DNA of 64,000 nt from Marivirga salinae (GCF_030503855.1 NZ_CP129971.1:1619501-1683500); one strand, 5' to 3'; counted from the first letter of the stretch, positions 1-9,923 are shown. The notes: generated from the letters alone by a model not told the origin. A program made the numbers and translations.

Positions 1-1383
1 AGGCATGTTGCCATCCTCTCAGGCACTGGTGTAGGAGGTGGTTCCCTTGTTTATGCCAATACATTACCTGTGCCTAAAACTGCCTTTTATAAAACGGGTT
101 CATGGGCTAGTTTAAAAGATTGGGAAACAGAGTTAAAGCCGTATTATGCAATAGCCCATAAAATGTTGGGGGCTGCTGAAAACCCAGAATTATTTGACGG
201 TGATCTTGCCCTTCAAAAGCTGGCTAAAGAGCGAAATATCAGCAGTCAATTTGAGGCTACTAAAGTGGCCGTATATTTTGGCAAGCCGGGAGTTGAGGTA
301 GAAGATCCATACTTTGGTGGTAAAGGCCCTAAAAGGACAGGTTGTACTTTTTGCGGGGGCTGTATGACGGGCTGTCGCTATGATGCCAAGAATACATTGG
401 ATAAAAACTATTTACATCTTGCCCAGCAAGAAGGGGCTGAAATACTAGCCGAACAGGAAGTAATTGATGTGAAGCCAATTGAAAATAAAGAAGGGTCAGA
501 TGGTTATCATGTTCAGCTTCAATCCAGTACAAAGTTTTTTAAAACAAAAAAATCTCTTACCGCAAATGGAGTGATTTTCTCTGGTGGGGTAATGGGCACA
601 GTAAAATTACTGTTAAAACTGAAGAAAAAAGGCTCATTACCACTTCTGTCCAATAAAACGGGTGAAGAAATAAGAACCAACAATGAAACACTGATCAGCG
701 TATCCAGTCTGGAGAAAAATATTAATGTCTCTAAAGGAGTGGCTATCGGCAGTATTTTGCATACTGATGAAAACACCCATCTTGAGATTTGTCGTTATTC
801 AGAAGGCTCAGGCTTTTGGAAGTTATTGCATTTACCCATGTCACAGGGAAATACTATTTTTAAGAGGATAGGAAACACCTTTGTCAATATGTTTAAGTCG
901 CCTGTCCGTTATTTCAGAACTTACTGGCTCAACAGCTGGTCAAAACGAACGGTCATTTTGTTATTTATGCAGTCGGTTGATAGTACCATTAACTTTAAAA
1001 GAGGATGGCTTGGCAATATGGTATCGAAAGTGGGAAATGGAAAACCACCGAGTCCTGATATTCCAGAATCTGCTCAGCTAACTAAAGATTACGCAAAAAT
1101 TATAAATGGGAATGCCACAGCCTTTTCGCTGGAAACGCTGGCAGGAATTCCGTCAACAGCACATATTTTGGGTGGTGCTGTTATGGGGGAAGACGCTGAA
1201 AAAGGGGTGATTGATAGGAGTAACAATGTTTTTGGCTATAAAAATATGATGGTCATAGATGGCTCGATGATATCGGCCAACCCGGGAGTTAACCCTTCAT
1301 TGTCTATTACCGCTATTGCAGAGCATGCAATGGACCAGGTACCGGAAAAGTCAAAAATACATGCTGGTTTTGAGAAGGAATAA
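1..1383 (+). CDS. GMC-family oxidoreductase (cholesterol oxidase-like), 5' end cut by window
   Basis: The frame is open from base 1, so the gene begins upstream and only its last 460 codons are here; the GTG at 70 is not taken as the start because conserved GMC sequence lies before it. Near the left edge is GTGVGGGSLVYAN (visible residues 8-20), the FAD-binding signature of GMC flavoenzymes. Around residues 114-126 is a cysteine cluster, GCTFCGGCMTGC, seen in the cholesterol-oxidase-like branch of the family. The C-terminal catalytic region is intact: STAHILGG supplies the active-site His, and DGSMISANPGVNPSLSI the Asn and FAD contacts. The enzyme should be an FAD-dependent alcohol or sterol dehydrogenase/oxidase; the substrate cannot be read from sequence. 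A hairpin terminator follows. Confidence 0.85.
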   Translation, partial: RHVAILSGTGVGGGSLVYANTLPVPKTAFYKTGSWASLKDWETELKPYYAIAHKMLGAAENPELFDGDLALQKLAKERNISSQFEATKVAVYFGKPGVEVEDPYFGGKGPKRTGCTFCGGCMTGCRYDAKNTLDKNYLHLAQQEGAEILAEQEVIDVKPIENKEGSDGYHVQLQSSTKFFKTKKSLTANGVIFSGGVMGTVKLLLKLKKKGSLPLLSNKTGEEIRTNNETLISVSSLEKNINVSKGVAIGSILHTDENTHLEICRYSEGSGFWKLLHLPMSQGNTIFKRIGNTFVNMFKSPVRYFRTYWLNSWSKRTVILLFMQSVDSTINFKRGWLGNMVSKVGNGKPPSPDIPESAQLTKDYAKIINGNATAFSLETLAGIPSTAHILGGAVMGEDAEKGVIDRSNNVFGYKNMMVIDGSMISANPGVNPSLSITAIAEHAMDQVPEKSKIHAGFEKE

Positions 1384-1451
1384 AATTAGTTGATAGGTGT
1401 TTTGTCCAAAAAATTAAGTGGAAAACTTAACGCCTCAATAACAGTATATAA

Positions 1452-1495
1452 ATAAAAAAAAAGGTTACAAACTTTCTGTCTGTAACCCTTTAATT
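1452..1495 (-). terminator. Hairpin terminator, probably bidirectional
   Basis: A 7-bp stem (1463-1469 with 1481-1487, GGTTACA/TGTAACC) is flanked by an A-run at 1453-1462. Read on the minus strand, this gives a stem followed by a long U-run, ending the tRNA-like unit at 1501-1628. Read on the plus strand it lies 70 nt past the GMC gene, with a weaker T-rich tail. The same tRNA 3' end, short linker, hairpin and U-run order occurs after the intact tRNA-Val at 1888-1916, so the two look like copies of one tRNA-plus-terminator unit. Confidence 0.7.
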
Positions 1496-1500
1496 TTGTG

Positions 1501-1992
<492 letters not shown>

Positions 1993-2008
1993 ATTTGTAT
2001 CAAAAACC

Positions 2009-2088
2009 AGTTGATAGTTCGGATTCGAACCTACGACCCTCCCGACTTCGTGAGTCGGGATGCTCTAAACCAACTGAGCTATATCCCC
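2009..2088 (-). pseudogene. tRNA-Val-like sequence A, hairpin in place of the anticodon arm
   Basis: The 5' acceptor, D-arm, variable region and T-loop match the intact tRNA-Val. The 3' acceptor reads TATCAAC and no longer pairs with GGGGATA, and two T-stem pairs are lost. The anticodon arm is a perfect 7-bp stem TCCCGAC/GTCGGGA (2040-2046 with 2054-2060) with loop TCACGAA. That makes it 4 nt longer than the normal 5-bp arm, with no U33 and no Val anticodon. It would be transcribed with tRNA-Val but should not be aminoacylated as tRNA-Val. Confidence 0.75.
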
Positions 2089-2104
2089 ATTTATATCAAA
2101 AACC

Positions 2105-2184
2105 AGTTGATAGTTCGGATTCGAACCTATGACCCTCCCGACTTTGTGAGTCGAGATGCTCTAAACCAACTGAGCTATATTTTC
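2105..2184 (-). pseudogene. tRNA-Val-like sequence B, hairpin in place of the anticodon arm
   Basis: First unit downstream of the array promoter. It has the same architecture as copy A: a 7-bp hairpin (2136-2142 with 2150-2156, one wobble pair) and loop TCACAAA instead of the anticodon arm. The acceptor stem has decayed further (GAAAATA at the 5' end). D-arm and T-loop are still recognisable, so divergence is recent or RNA structure is under some constraint. Confidence 0.7.
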
Positions 2185-2240
2185 AATAAATGTTTCCCTT
2201 TTTTTAATTTTTTACAACCTTTTGTTGTGTTTTGGGAATG

Positions 2241-2271
2241 CAAATGTAGTACTGCTTTTTATATTTACAAA
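2241..2271 (-). promoter_or_regulatory. Promoter of the tRNA-Val array
   Basis: On the minus strand TTTG (2268-2271), 19 nt, then TACATTTG (2241-2248) fits the Bacteroidetes sigma-70 consensus TTTG/TAnnTTTG. The predicted start near 2234 is about 50 nt before tRNA-like B. No comparable promoter is seen between the units, so copies B and A and tRNA-Val are likely one precursor transcript. Confidence 0.7.
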
Positions 2272-2352
2272 TTGATTTTGTAAAATAATTTAAATTATTT
2301 TCAAGCTTCCGTTTATAAAACTGAAAATCAACTATTTAGACTTATAAAAAAA

Positions 2353-2360
2353 TAAATTTG
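2353..2360 (+). promoter_or_regulatory. Candidate -7 element for the AsmA-like gene
   Basis: TAAATTTG fits TAnnTTTG and lies 50 nt before the chosen TTG start of the AsmA-like gene. No clear -33 TTG is present. The rest of 2185-2410 is AT-rich with nothing else recognised. Confidence 0.4.
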
Positions 2361-2410
2361 GATTTATACCCCTTATTCACAATTTTCGTTCATCAATCAA
2401 AAGCAATACT

Positions 2411-4900
2411 TTGAAGCGCATCAGAAAGTTTATTCTTTATCTTTTTTTATTTTTTATCCTGCTTTTTGCGGGTGGGTCGGCTTATTTATATTACAATCAA
2501 GACCAACTGATTGATAAAATTCTATCCGAAGTCAATAAATCGATTCAGACACCTGTGGAGGTTGGTGCCATTGATATCAATTGGTGGACTGATTTTCCTA
2601 ATATCTCACTTCGCTTTCAGGATGTCTTCATAGAAGAATCTCTCGAGAGAAGCAGTTTTCCTTTAGCTAAGTTGGAGGAGTTGGCTCTTTCTTTCAATAC
2701 GTTGGATTTCCTTAAAGGAGATTATTCATTCGAGAAAATCATACTAAAAAGGGGAGAAGTAACAATTCGCACTACTCGAACAGGTGAGAGAAATTATGAT
2801 ATTATCAAAAGTTCTGGTGAATCATCCAATCAATCGGTCAATTTTAATTTGAAGAATATCCAGATTCAAGCTGTGCAGGTCAATTATGTGGATGAAGCTT
2901 TAAAACAATCCTATTTACAGTATGCGGATGAATTAAAGGCAAGCTTAAATAAAGTGGGGGATGTTTATCATATAATTGCGGATGGAAAAATTAATTCCAA
3001 AGCCATTAAAATTGGTGAATACAGTTATTTTGAAAATAAAAAGCTGACTGTTAAAACTAAGCTCAACTATACACAGGGGGCGGAAACTGTAGATATATTA
3101 CCATCTCAATTGCTTTTGTCAGGGAATGAATTTCAAGTTTCAGGAAATTATGAAATCCTAAACAGTTATATGAATATTCAAGTGAATGGGATTGAAACTG
3201 ATTTCACAACTCTTATTTCTCTGTTGCCTGAGGATTATAGAAAGCAATTGTCAGATTATGAAAGTACTGGGAATGCCCAATTTGAAGGAAGTTTGATCGG
3301 AAAATTAACATCTAAAGAAAGTCCCCAAATCAATTTTAATTTTAGTGTAGGTAATGCCTCTTTATTTCAACCCGAATACAATACAAGATTTGAAGATTTA
3401 AGCTTTCACGGTAATTTCAATAATGGCGCTAGGCAAAGCTTCAAAACCTCTCAATTGGTATTGAAAGATTTAAAGGGAAATTTAAAAGGTAAAGCTTTTA
3501 CAGCTAATTTGGGAATTAAAGATTTTGAAAATTATCTCATCAATCTTTCTACTGAAGGACAAATTTCAACACAGGATTTATTTACGTTCTTCCCGAATCA
3601 TGAAAAATATACTAAACTAGAAGGTTTAATTAATTTCAATTTAAGTATAGCGGGTTATTTTGATGATTTCAAACAAGCTTCCACTGCCTCAAGAATCAAT
3701 AATTCTGGCGAGATTATTCTGACTAATTTGAGTGGTGTTTACGAGGATTATCCCTTGCCAATTAATGATGTAAATGGAAGATTGATGTTTAATAAAAATG
3801 ACATAGCCATCAATCATTTGCAGGGCAAAATCGGAGATTCGGACATTGAATTAAGCGGTTTTTTTCTCAATATTATTCCGTATTTCTTGAAAGATAATCA
3901 GTCGCTATTAATTGAAGCTGAAACGATAAGCGAAAACATCAATTTAAATGAATTGTTGTCAGGCTTATCGAATGCTGAAAACTCAATCGAAAAGCAGGAA
4001 GAGTCCTTTAAATTTGCTCTAAGCCCAAAATTGCAGTTGGACTTAACATCCCATATTTCAAAATTGGAGTTTAAACGATTCGAGGGCAGAAAAATATCGG
4101 GCAATATTAAATTATCCAATCAAATTTTAGAGGCTTCACAATTAGAAATGGAAAGCAATGGTGGAAAAATGACCTTAAGCGGAGAAGTGAATGCCAAAAA
4201 GAGAAATGAGATTCGCATCAATAGTATTGCAAATTTCGATGGGATGAATGTAGATAGCATATTTTATACTTTCGAAAATTTTCAACAGGATTTCTTAACG
4301 GATCACCATTTGAAAGGAAAAATTAATGCGGATGTGGATGCTTTTATTTTGCTTGATGAAGGCTTGAACTTTCAATCTGATGCTTTTACAGCGACTATTG
4401 ATGCTAAAATTGAGAATGGTGAGCTAAATAATTTTGAGCCTATGTTGAGTTTATCCGATTATGTGAGAGAAGATGAGCTCACGCATTTGAATTTTGGAGA
4501 ATTGAGCAACACCATTGAAATCAGGGGTAAAGTAATTTATCTGCCGGAAATGTCCATTCAGTCGAATGTATCAGATATTTTAATACAAGGCACGCATACT
4601 TTCAATCAGGAAATTAATTATAGATTATTAGTACCTTTGAAAAACTATAAAAAGCAGGATAGCGATGAAGCATTTGGCGCCATTGAAGAAAGTGGGGAAT
4701 ACTCCAATCTTTATCTTAAAATTATAGGTACTACGGATGATTTTGAAGTCAGCTGGGATAGAAAAAGATCATTGCAGTCTGTGGCAGATAGAATAAGAGA
4801 GGAGGGAGAAACTTTGAAGAAGATCATTAAGGGAGAGAAAATCCAAGAAAAAGAGAAAAAAGAAGTTGAATTAAATGAAGAAGAATATTTTGATTGGTAG
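2411..4900 (+). CDS. AsmA-like inner-membrane-anchored envelope protein
   Basis: This is an 829-residue protein with one N-terminal membrane segment (about residues 7-29, FILYLFLFFILLFAGGSAYLYY). A long beta-rich periplasmic region follows, with the AsmA/TamB-type pattern: an N-terminal AsmA segment (INWWTDFPNISLRFQDVFIEE) and a C-terminal AsmA-like region around 600-770. AsmA-family proteins are thought to act in lipid transport or homeostasis between inner and outer membrane; a specific role here is inference. The tail after 780 is charged and probably disordered. The start is TTG at 2411, immediately before the membrane helix. The stop overlaps the next gene by 26 nt, suggesting translational coupling. 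Confidence 0.85.
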   Translation: MKRIRKFILYLFLFFILLFAGGSAYLYYNQDQLIDKILSEVNKSIQTPVEVGAIDINWWTDFPNISLRFQDVFIEESLERSSFPLAKLEELALSFNTLDFLKGDYSFEKIILKRGEVTIRTTRTGERNYDIIKSSGESSNQSVNFNLKNIQIQAVQVNYVDEALKQSYLQYADELKASLNKVGDVYHIIADGKINSKAIKIGEYSYFENKKLTVKTKLNYTQGAETVDILPSQLLLSGNEFQVSGNYEILNSYMNIQVNGIETDFTTLISLLPEDYRKQLSDYESTGNAQFEGSLIGKLTSKESPQINFNFSVGNASLFQPEYNTRFEDLSFHGNFNNGARQSFKTSQLVLKDLKGNLKGKAFTANLGIKDFENYLINLSTEGQISTQDLFTFFPNHEKYTKLEGLINFNLSIAGYFDDFKQASTASRINNSGEIILTNLSGVYEDYPLPINDVNGRLMFNKNDIAINHLQGKIGDSDIELSGFFLNIIPYFLKDNQSLLIEAETISENINLNELLSGLSNAENSIEKQEESFKFALSPKLQLDLTSHISKLEFKRFEGRKISGNIKLSNQILEASQLEMESNGGKMTLSGEVNAKKRNEIRINSIANFDGMNVDSIFYTFENFQQDFLTDHHLKGKINADVDAFILLDEGLNFQSDAFTATIDAKIENGELNNFEPMLSLSDYVREDELTHLNFGELSNTIEIRGKVIYLPEMSIQSNVSDILIQGTHTFNQEINYRLLVPLKNYKKQDSDEAFGAIEESGEYSNLYLKIIGTTDDFEVSWDRKRSLQSVADRIREEGETLKKIIKGEKIQEKEKKEVELNEEEYFDW

Positions 4901-5936
4901 TAAAATTTCAAATTACAGCTTAATAATTATCACATTAATTTTCATTGTATCATGTGGTGATAAAAAAGTAACGCCTAAAGTTACTCAGTTAAATAGCAAT
5001 ACAGACGCATTAATTATCGGTTTGCAGTCATTTAACGACTCCATAGTTTGGGCAAGCGGCACTTATTCCACATTACTTAAATCCAGTAATGCAGGCGCTG
5101 ACTGGCAAGTTTTTACCTATCCTAAAGTTGATAGTTTGCAATTTAGAGATGTACATCCTATTAGTGATAAAGAGGCTATTGTTTTAAGCGCTGGTGAAGG
5201 TCGATTAAGCCAAATCTTTTATTTCCATGTAGAATCAGGATGGAGAAAAGTTTTTCAAATGAAGAATAAGCAAGGTTTTATAGATGCAGTTCAGTTCTGG
5301 GAAAACGGCCAAGGATTAGTTTATGGTGATGCCATTGATTCCTTAGCTTACATTCTTAAAACCACAGATTTTGGTAGGAGCTGGGATAGAATCCCGACTG
5401 CCCCATTGACTAATGAAGGTGAAGGCGGTTTTGCCTCAAGTGGGAGCAATATTTTGACGGGAGATGAAGGTAAAGCATGGATTGCTACAGGAGCAAACGG
5501 AAGTGCAAGAGTTTTTTACACAGCAGATTATGGTAGAAGCTGGGAAGTGAAAAACACGCCTATGATGACAGGTGAATTTGCTGGTTTGACTGCCATTAAA
5601 AATTCCAATGATAAATTATGGATTACGGGTGGTGATTTGGCAATCACTGATCAACAATTGGAGAATGTATATTATTCAGAGGATGATAGTAAAAACTGGA
5701 AAACTTTACCTAAACATCAAACTCTAGGTTCTTTTTACGGAATGGCGGTTACGAATTACTTAGGTAATGAATTTGTGATTGTTTGCGGACCAAAAGGAGC
5801 TGAAATTTGGCTAGGTGACCAACAGAAATGGAAGATCTTAAGCGAGGAGGATATTTGGACAACTACTTTTATTGATAGCCGAACTGCTTTAATGGCGGGA
5901 AGAAATGGTAAAATGTATAAGGTAGAGTTGGAGTGA
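4875..5936 (+). CDS. Lipoprotein with Ycf48/BNR-like beta-propeller
   Basis: A lipoprotein signal with lipobox IVSC puts Cys27 at the mature N-terminus. The rest is a beta-propeller with repeated Asp-box-like motifs: SSNAGADWQVF, TTDFGRSWDRI, TADYGRSWEVK and SEDDSKNWKTL. This is the pattern of Ycf48-like and sialidase BNR repeats. In Bacteroidota such proteins are often annotated as oxidoreductases, but no redox site is visible. The likely place is the outer or periplasmic leaflet. The start lies inside the end of the AsmA-like gene, so the two are co-translated. Function is unknown beyond a propeller scaffold. Confidence 0.75.
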   Translation: MKKNILIGSKISNYSLIIITLIFIVSCGDKKVTPKVTQLNSNTDALIIGLQSFNDSIVWASGTYSTLLKSSNAGADWQVFTYPKVDSLQFRDVHPISDKEAIVLSAGEGRLSQIFYFHVESGWRKVFQMKNKQGFIDAVQFWENGQGLVYGDAIDSLAYILKTTDFGRSWDRIPTAPLTNEGEGGFASSGSNILTGDEGKAWIATGANGSARVFYTADYGRSWEVKNTPMMTGEFAGLTAIKNSNDKLWITGGDLAITDQQLENVYYSEDDSKNWKTLPKHQTLGSFYGMAVTNYLGNEFVIVCGPKGAEIWLGDQQKWKILSEEDIWTTTFIDSRTALMAGRNGKMYKVELE

Positions 5937-5980
5937 GGTCTTAATCTATCATTTTACAATTTCATTTAATTCCGTGCGTC

Positions 5981-6000
5981 ATTCCTGAGAATGCAGGAAT
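5981..6000. repeat. Short hairpin repeat between convergent genes
   Basis: ATTCCTG-AGAATG-CAGGAAT is a 7-bp perfect hairpin, preceded by GTGCGTC, in the short gap between the convergent propeller lipoprotein and murF. It resembles small dispersed REP-like hairpins. It lacks a T-run, so termination is uncertain. Confidence 0.5.
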
Positions 6001-6032
6001 ATTGCCTTATTGAATCTTCGTTTCAATAATTC

Positions 6033-7343
6033 CTATCTCCCCTCCAACTTCACCAAAAAAGGAACAATTTCCTCCAGCGCATTTTTCCTTGACCCTTTAA
6101 TTAAGATCGTACTGCCTTTTTTCAATGGTTTGGCAGTTAGGTGTTCTATTAACTCATCCTTAGTTTCAAAGTATTTGCCGAAGTTATCCTTTTTGGAAGC
6201 GGATTGAATTTGTTTTCCGCAATAATATCTTTTGCTTATGCCTAAATCAACAGCTAATTCGCCTAATTTCTCATGTTCTAATTCAGCTGTATCACCCAGT
6301 TCCAGCATATCTCCCAAAATCACTGCGGATTCTGTATTTTCAATTGCACTCAAGCTTTTCATAGCTAATTCCATCGAATCCGGATTGGCATTATAAGCAT
6401 CCAATAAGATGGTATAATTATCAGTTTTAATCATCTGAGAACGCATATTCTCTGGAATATATTCTTGCGTTGCTTGAATTGCTTTTTCCATCGGAACCTC
6501 AAAGTATTTCCCTATACATAAAGCAGCAGCCACATTCAGATAATTAAATTGACCTACCAATTGGGTTTCTATATGGCTAAAGCCTTTAGTGGAGTATTTT
6601 AAAAATGCAGTCCCTTTTTCAGGTTTAAGTTCTAAATCGTCTCCTTCATTTGGAAAAGTTACTGCATTGGAAAATCGCTTTTGCATATTTTTCAGAACAG
6701 CATCTTGGGTATTGATAAATGGAATGCCATCATTTTTTTTCAAGAAATCGAAAAGCTCACTTTTCCCAATTATGATGTTTTCAAAACCTCCGAATTCCCC
6801 AATATGTGCTTTGCCAATATTGGTAATCAAACCATGGGTTGGTTTTGCCATTTTGCAGTAGGAAGCAATTTCACCAATATGATTTGCACCCATTTCAATT
6901 ATAGCAATATCATGATTTTTCTGAATAGATAGTAAGCTCAAAGGAACTCCGATATGATTGTTCAAATTTCCTTCAGTGGCAAAAACATTATATTTTTTAG
7001 CTAAAACAGCATGAATTAATTCTTTGCTCGTGGTCTTTCCATTCGAGCCAGTAATACCGATTATAGGAATATTGAGTTGCTCTCGATGATGAATTGATAA
7101 AAGTTGCAGTGTTTTTAATGCATCATCTACCAATACATTTTTATTATCATCATGATGATATTCGTTTTCATCTACTACAACTGCCACAGCACCTTCTTCA
7201 AGTGCTTTTTGGGCAAATTGATTTCCATTGAAATTAGGCCCTTTCAGAGCAAAAAAGAGGTTTCCTTTTTCGAGCTTACGGCTGTCAGTGCAAATCCCAG
7301 TACTTTTTAAATATATATCGTAAAGCTTTTCTATTTGAGTCAT
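6033..7343 (-). CDS. murF: UDP-N-acetylmuramoyl-tripeptide--D-alanyl-D-alanine ligase
   Basis: This cytoplasmic enzyme adds D-Ala-D-Ala to the UDP-MurNAc-tripeptide, the last soluble step of peptidoglycan precursor synthesis, using ATP. The 436-residue length is normal. The N-terminal UDP-binding domain (TDSRKLEKGNLFFAL, residues 19-33) is followed by the ATP loop GITGSNGKTT (96-105), the central GHIGEF/NIGKAH region near 180-190, and the C-terminal Mur ligase domain with DAYNANPDSM. It stands alone, divergent from the VCBS gene, rather than in a dcw cluster. Confidence 0.95.
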   Translation of the reverse strand: MTQIEKLYDIYLKSTGICTDSRKLEKGNLFFALKGPNFNGNQFAQKALEEGAVAVVVDENEYHHDDNKNVLVDDALKTLQLLSIHHREQLNIPIIGITGSNGKTTSKELIHAVLAKKYNVFATEGNLNNHIGVPLSLLSIQKNHDIAIIEMGANHIGEIASYCKMAKPTHGLITNIGKAHIGEFGGFENIIIGKSELFDFLKKNDGIPFINTQDAVLKNMQKRFSNAVTFPNEGDDLELKPEKGTAFLKYSTKGFSHIETQLVGQFNYLNVAAALCIGKYFEVPMEKAIQATQEYIPENMRSQMIKTDNYTILLDAYNANPDSMELAMKSLSAIENTESAVILGDMLELGDTAELEHEKLGELAVDLGISKRYYCGKQIQSASKKDNFGKYFETKDELIEHLTAKPLKKGSTILIKGSRKNALEEIVPFLVKLEGR

Positions 7344-7420
7344 TGTTCAATAGGTTTATACAAATCTATAAAATTGTAAAAGCTTCCAATTGTTTATACT
7401 AGAAAAAATATAAAGAACGT

Positions 7421-7428
7421 TAGATTTG
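7421..7428 (+). promoter_or_regulatory. -7 element almost touching the start codon
   Basis: TAGATTTG matches TAnnTTTG and ends only 4 nt before the ATG at 7433. If used, transcription would start at or next to the start codon, giving a leaderless mRNA. A good -33 TTG at the right distance is not seen, so this is tentative. Confidence 0.4.
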
Positions 7429-7432
7429 CATC

Positions 7433-9610
7433 ATGCGATTATTGCTTTTCTTTCTTCTTTCAGGACTTTCATTTATTGGTTTTTCCCAATATCAATTTAT
7501 TCCCTATCAGGATACTCCAATATCCCACCCCAATGAAGCTGACAATGCTTTTCCATGGGCAGGAGGGCTGAATGGTGTTCAATACGGTAAAATTGATTTA
7601 AATAGTGATGGGATTGATGATTTGGCGGGGTTTGATCGTAGTTCAGGTAGGATTTTATGTTTCCTTAAGAGTGGAAATGATTATGAATATGCTCCACAAT
7701 ATGAGAAGTTTTTTCCTTCTGAAATCCGAAACTTTTTTATTCTGAAAGATTATGATGGCGATGGAAAAACAGATCTTTTTACCACAGGGAATTTGGGCAT
7801 TACAGCTTATCGAAATGTAGGAACAATAAATCCACAATGGGAAAGGGTAGTAGATTTTATTAGCTACGAAAGCCTTTCAGGAAATGAAGTGAACTTACAA
7901 GTAAATTTTAATGATTATCCCTATATAGGGGATATTGATAATGATGGTGACATCGATATCCTGAATTTCAATTTTTCAGGTGTTGAAAGTCGTATTCTAT
8001 TTTACGAAAATAAAAGTGCTGATAATGGAGGGGATCCTGATTTAGGCCCTTTTGAATTGGTTGATAATTATTGGGGGGAAGTGGAAGATTGCGACTGTGG
8101 TGAATTTGCTTTTGATGGTGAAGATTGTCAGGGTGTTTTTGGCAGAATGATGAGTAATAACCGTCATGCAGGAGGTAAAAGTTTAGCAATTTTTGATTTC
8201 GAAGAAGATGGTAAATTAGAGTTAGTTTCAAGCCATGAAGAATGTAGTGAGCTTTATTATTTCAATAATGCAGCATCTGCAAATCAAGCCCCTGATTTTG
8301 ATAGTTTCACTTCCGATTTCCCTAATCAAATAGATCCCGCACGGTTCAATATTTATCCCAACACTATGATTATGGATATTTTGGATGATGAAAAAGAAGA
8401 ATTAATCATTAGTCCGAATATTGAAGCCAATTTGGGAAGTCCTATCGATTTCTCTTCTTCCAATTGGCTCTTTCAGAAAGTAGGGAATGATTATGAATTA
8501 CTCACCAAAGAATTTCTGCAAGCGGATATGATGGATTGGGGCGCTCAGGCAAGTCCTGCTTTTCATGATTATGATAATGATGGGGATTTGGATTTATTCC
8601 TTTCCTATACTGATTTAGACGAAGATGAGAATTTATTCAGTGCTATTGCACTTTATGAAAATATTGGAGACAGTCAAAATCCAGCCTTCGAATTAGTTAC
8701 AGATGATTATCTCAATTTATCTAATGAAGGATTAGCCAATATGTTTATTCAGTGGGCTGATGTGGATTTAGATGGTAGAAAGGATTTGGTTTTACAAGGT
8801 ACTCTTCAAAATAGCAATCAATTAAGGATCATTTTTCAAGAAGAAGCTGGCTTGAATTTGAATAATATTTTCAATATGGAAGATGTGTTTATCGGCTTTG
8901 GCTATTCTGTACATTTTGCAAATATATTGGGTGATAATCATCCAGATTTGCTGGTAGGTAAATCCTCTGGTGGATTGATTTTATATGAAAATACTGGGCA
9001 GGGTAGAAACCCTCAGTTTGAAATGAGAGATAATGCATTTTTAGAAATTGGTGATGATTTTTTCCGATCTGCAATTCGAGTCCATGTTGCGGATATAGAT
9101 AATGATAATCAGCAGGATTTAATCACTTCCGATTTAAGTGGGAATATCAGGGTGTTTTCTGACATTGAAAATAATGAAGGTGAATTTGACTCTTTAAATA
9201 TTTACAACTCACTCGAACAAAGTTTCGATGACATTTATTTCGGGAAAAGAAATAACTTAGTCTTTGTCCCGCTTTTCGATGGTGATTATCCAGCTTTGGT
9301 TTTAGGGACAGTATCAGGCGGGGTCAGAATTTTCAGAAATAGTGAAGAATTACCAGTTCAAAGTGGAGAAGAATTGGTTTTTCAGGTTTATCCCAATCCA
9401 AATCAAAGCAGGCAACTTTATATTAAGACCAATCAAAATATTTCAATTTCCATCACAAGCTTAAATGGGCAAAAAGTATTAACAGGGCAGTCTTACCAAG
9501 CTTTTTCCAGACAAGCCATAGATCTCACCGCTTTAGAAGGAGGTATTTATATTGTCAGTGCTATTTTTGAAAATGGCAAGAGAGTGAGTAGGAAGGTGGT
9601 TTTGTATTAG
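7433..9610 (+). CDS. Secreted VCBS/FG-GAP repeat protein with type IX secretion sorting domain
   Basis: The 725-residue protein has a signal peptide (about residues 1-18) and multiple FG-GAP/VCBS-type calcium-loop repeats: DLNSDGIDDLAGFD, DYDGDGKTDLF, DIDNDGDIDIL, DYDNDGDLDLFLS, DVDLDGRKDLVL and DIDNDNQQDLIT. The repeats suggest an integrin-alpha-like propeller. The last roughly 75 residues start VYPNPNQ and end with KRVSRKVVLY. They form a type A T9SS sorting domain, so the protein is exported to the surface or medium and its tail removed. No enzymatic domain is visible; adhesion or carbohydrate binding is an inference from the repeat type. Confidence 0.85.
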   Translation: MRLLLFFLLSGLSFIGFSQYQFIPYQDTPISHPNEADNAFPWAGGLNGVQYGKIDLNSDGIDDLAGFDRSSGRILCFLKSGNDYEYAPQYEKFFPSEIRNFFILKDYDGDGKTDLFTTGNLGITAYRNVGTINPQWERVVDFISYESLSGNEVNLQVNFNDYPYIGDIDNDGDIDILNFNFSGVESRILFYENKSADNGGDPDLGPFELVDNYWGEVEDCDCGEFAFDGEDCQGVFGRMMSNNRHAGGKSLAIFDFEEDGKLELVSSHEECSELYYFNNAASANQAPDFDSFTSDFPNQIDPARFNIYPNTMIMDILDDEKEELIISPNIEANLGSPIDFSSSNWLFQKVGNDYELLTKEFLQADMMDWGAQASPAFHDYDNDGDLDLFLSYTDLDEDENLFSAIALYENIGDSQNPAFELVTDDYLNLSNEGLANMFIQWADVDLDGRKDLVLQGTLQNSNQLRIIFQEEAGLNLNNIFNMEDVFIGFGYSVHFANILGDNHPDLLVGKSSGGLILYENTGQGRNPQFEMRDNAFLEIGDDFFRSAIRVHVADIDNDNQQDLITSDLSGNIRVFSDIENNEGEFDSLNIYNSLEQSFDDIYFGKRNNLVFVPLFDGDYPALVLGTVSGGVRIFRNSEELPVQSGEELVFQVYPNPNQSRQLYIKTNQNISISITSLNGQKVLTGQSYQAFSRQAIDLTALEGGIYIVSAIFENGKRVSRKVVLY

Positions 9611-9693
9611 TTTTTACTAGTGCTTCACATCCATTTGCAATTGGCCCGAGTAACCATTAGCCTTGTTTCGTCTACAATCTCGGCTCGAACCGT

Positions 9694-9712
9694 TCCCGAT
9701 TAAAATGCGGGA
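9694..9712. repeat. REP-like hairpin of the TCCCG...CGGGA family
   Basis: TCCCG-ATTAAAATG-CGGGA lies in the 313-bp gap 9611-9923 between the VCBS gene and the convergent omega-amidase gene. The stem extends through the AT pairs if one G is bulged. The same 19-nt architecture recurs at 55600-55618, and a worn version near 59361-59383. The neighbouring sequence (GGCTCGAACCG..., ...CCTGCCTTCGCAG) is also repeat-like. No gene or terminator is recognised in the rest of this gap. Confidence 0.6.
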
Positions 9713-9923
9713 CAGGCTATCCCTGCCTTCGCAGTGATGACGCACAGAATGCATTGAGGTGGAAAAATTAACTTAATGTCACTAATCGAATACAGATTGC
9801 TTTTATACCTTATGAAACATAAGGAGTACGTTTCTTAGTTGACAGGTCCTGAAGAAAGGAGCAACCCCATAATCTCGGATGATACAAAATTGTTTAAATT
9901 ACTTATTCCCCAATTACTAATTA

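Larger units (their letters stand above)
1993..2184 (-). repeat. Two tandem 96-bp units, each with a tRNA-Val-like sequence
   Basis: Units 1993-2088 and 2089-2184 align over 96 bp with few differences. Each holds a short linker (ATCAAAAACCAGTTGATAG on the plus strand) plus a tRNA-Val-like sequence. The second unit is more worn: its acceptor end reads TTTC instead of CCCC and its hairpin has one G-U pair. This looks like recent tandem duplication upstream of the intact tRNA-Val. Confidence 0.85.

Noticed and set aside
1993..2184. Tandem repeat considered as a CRISPR array
   Set aside because: Units are 96 bp, directly adjacent with no unique spacers, and contain tRNA-like sequence.
2011..2283. 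90-codon plus-strand open frame through the 96-bp tandem units
   Set aside because: It reads tRNA-like repeats in the antisense direction; the repeated peptide is a by-product of the tandem DNA repeat.
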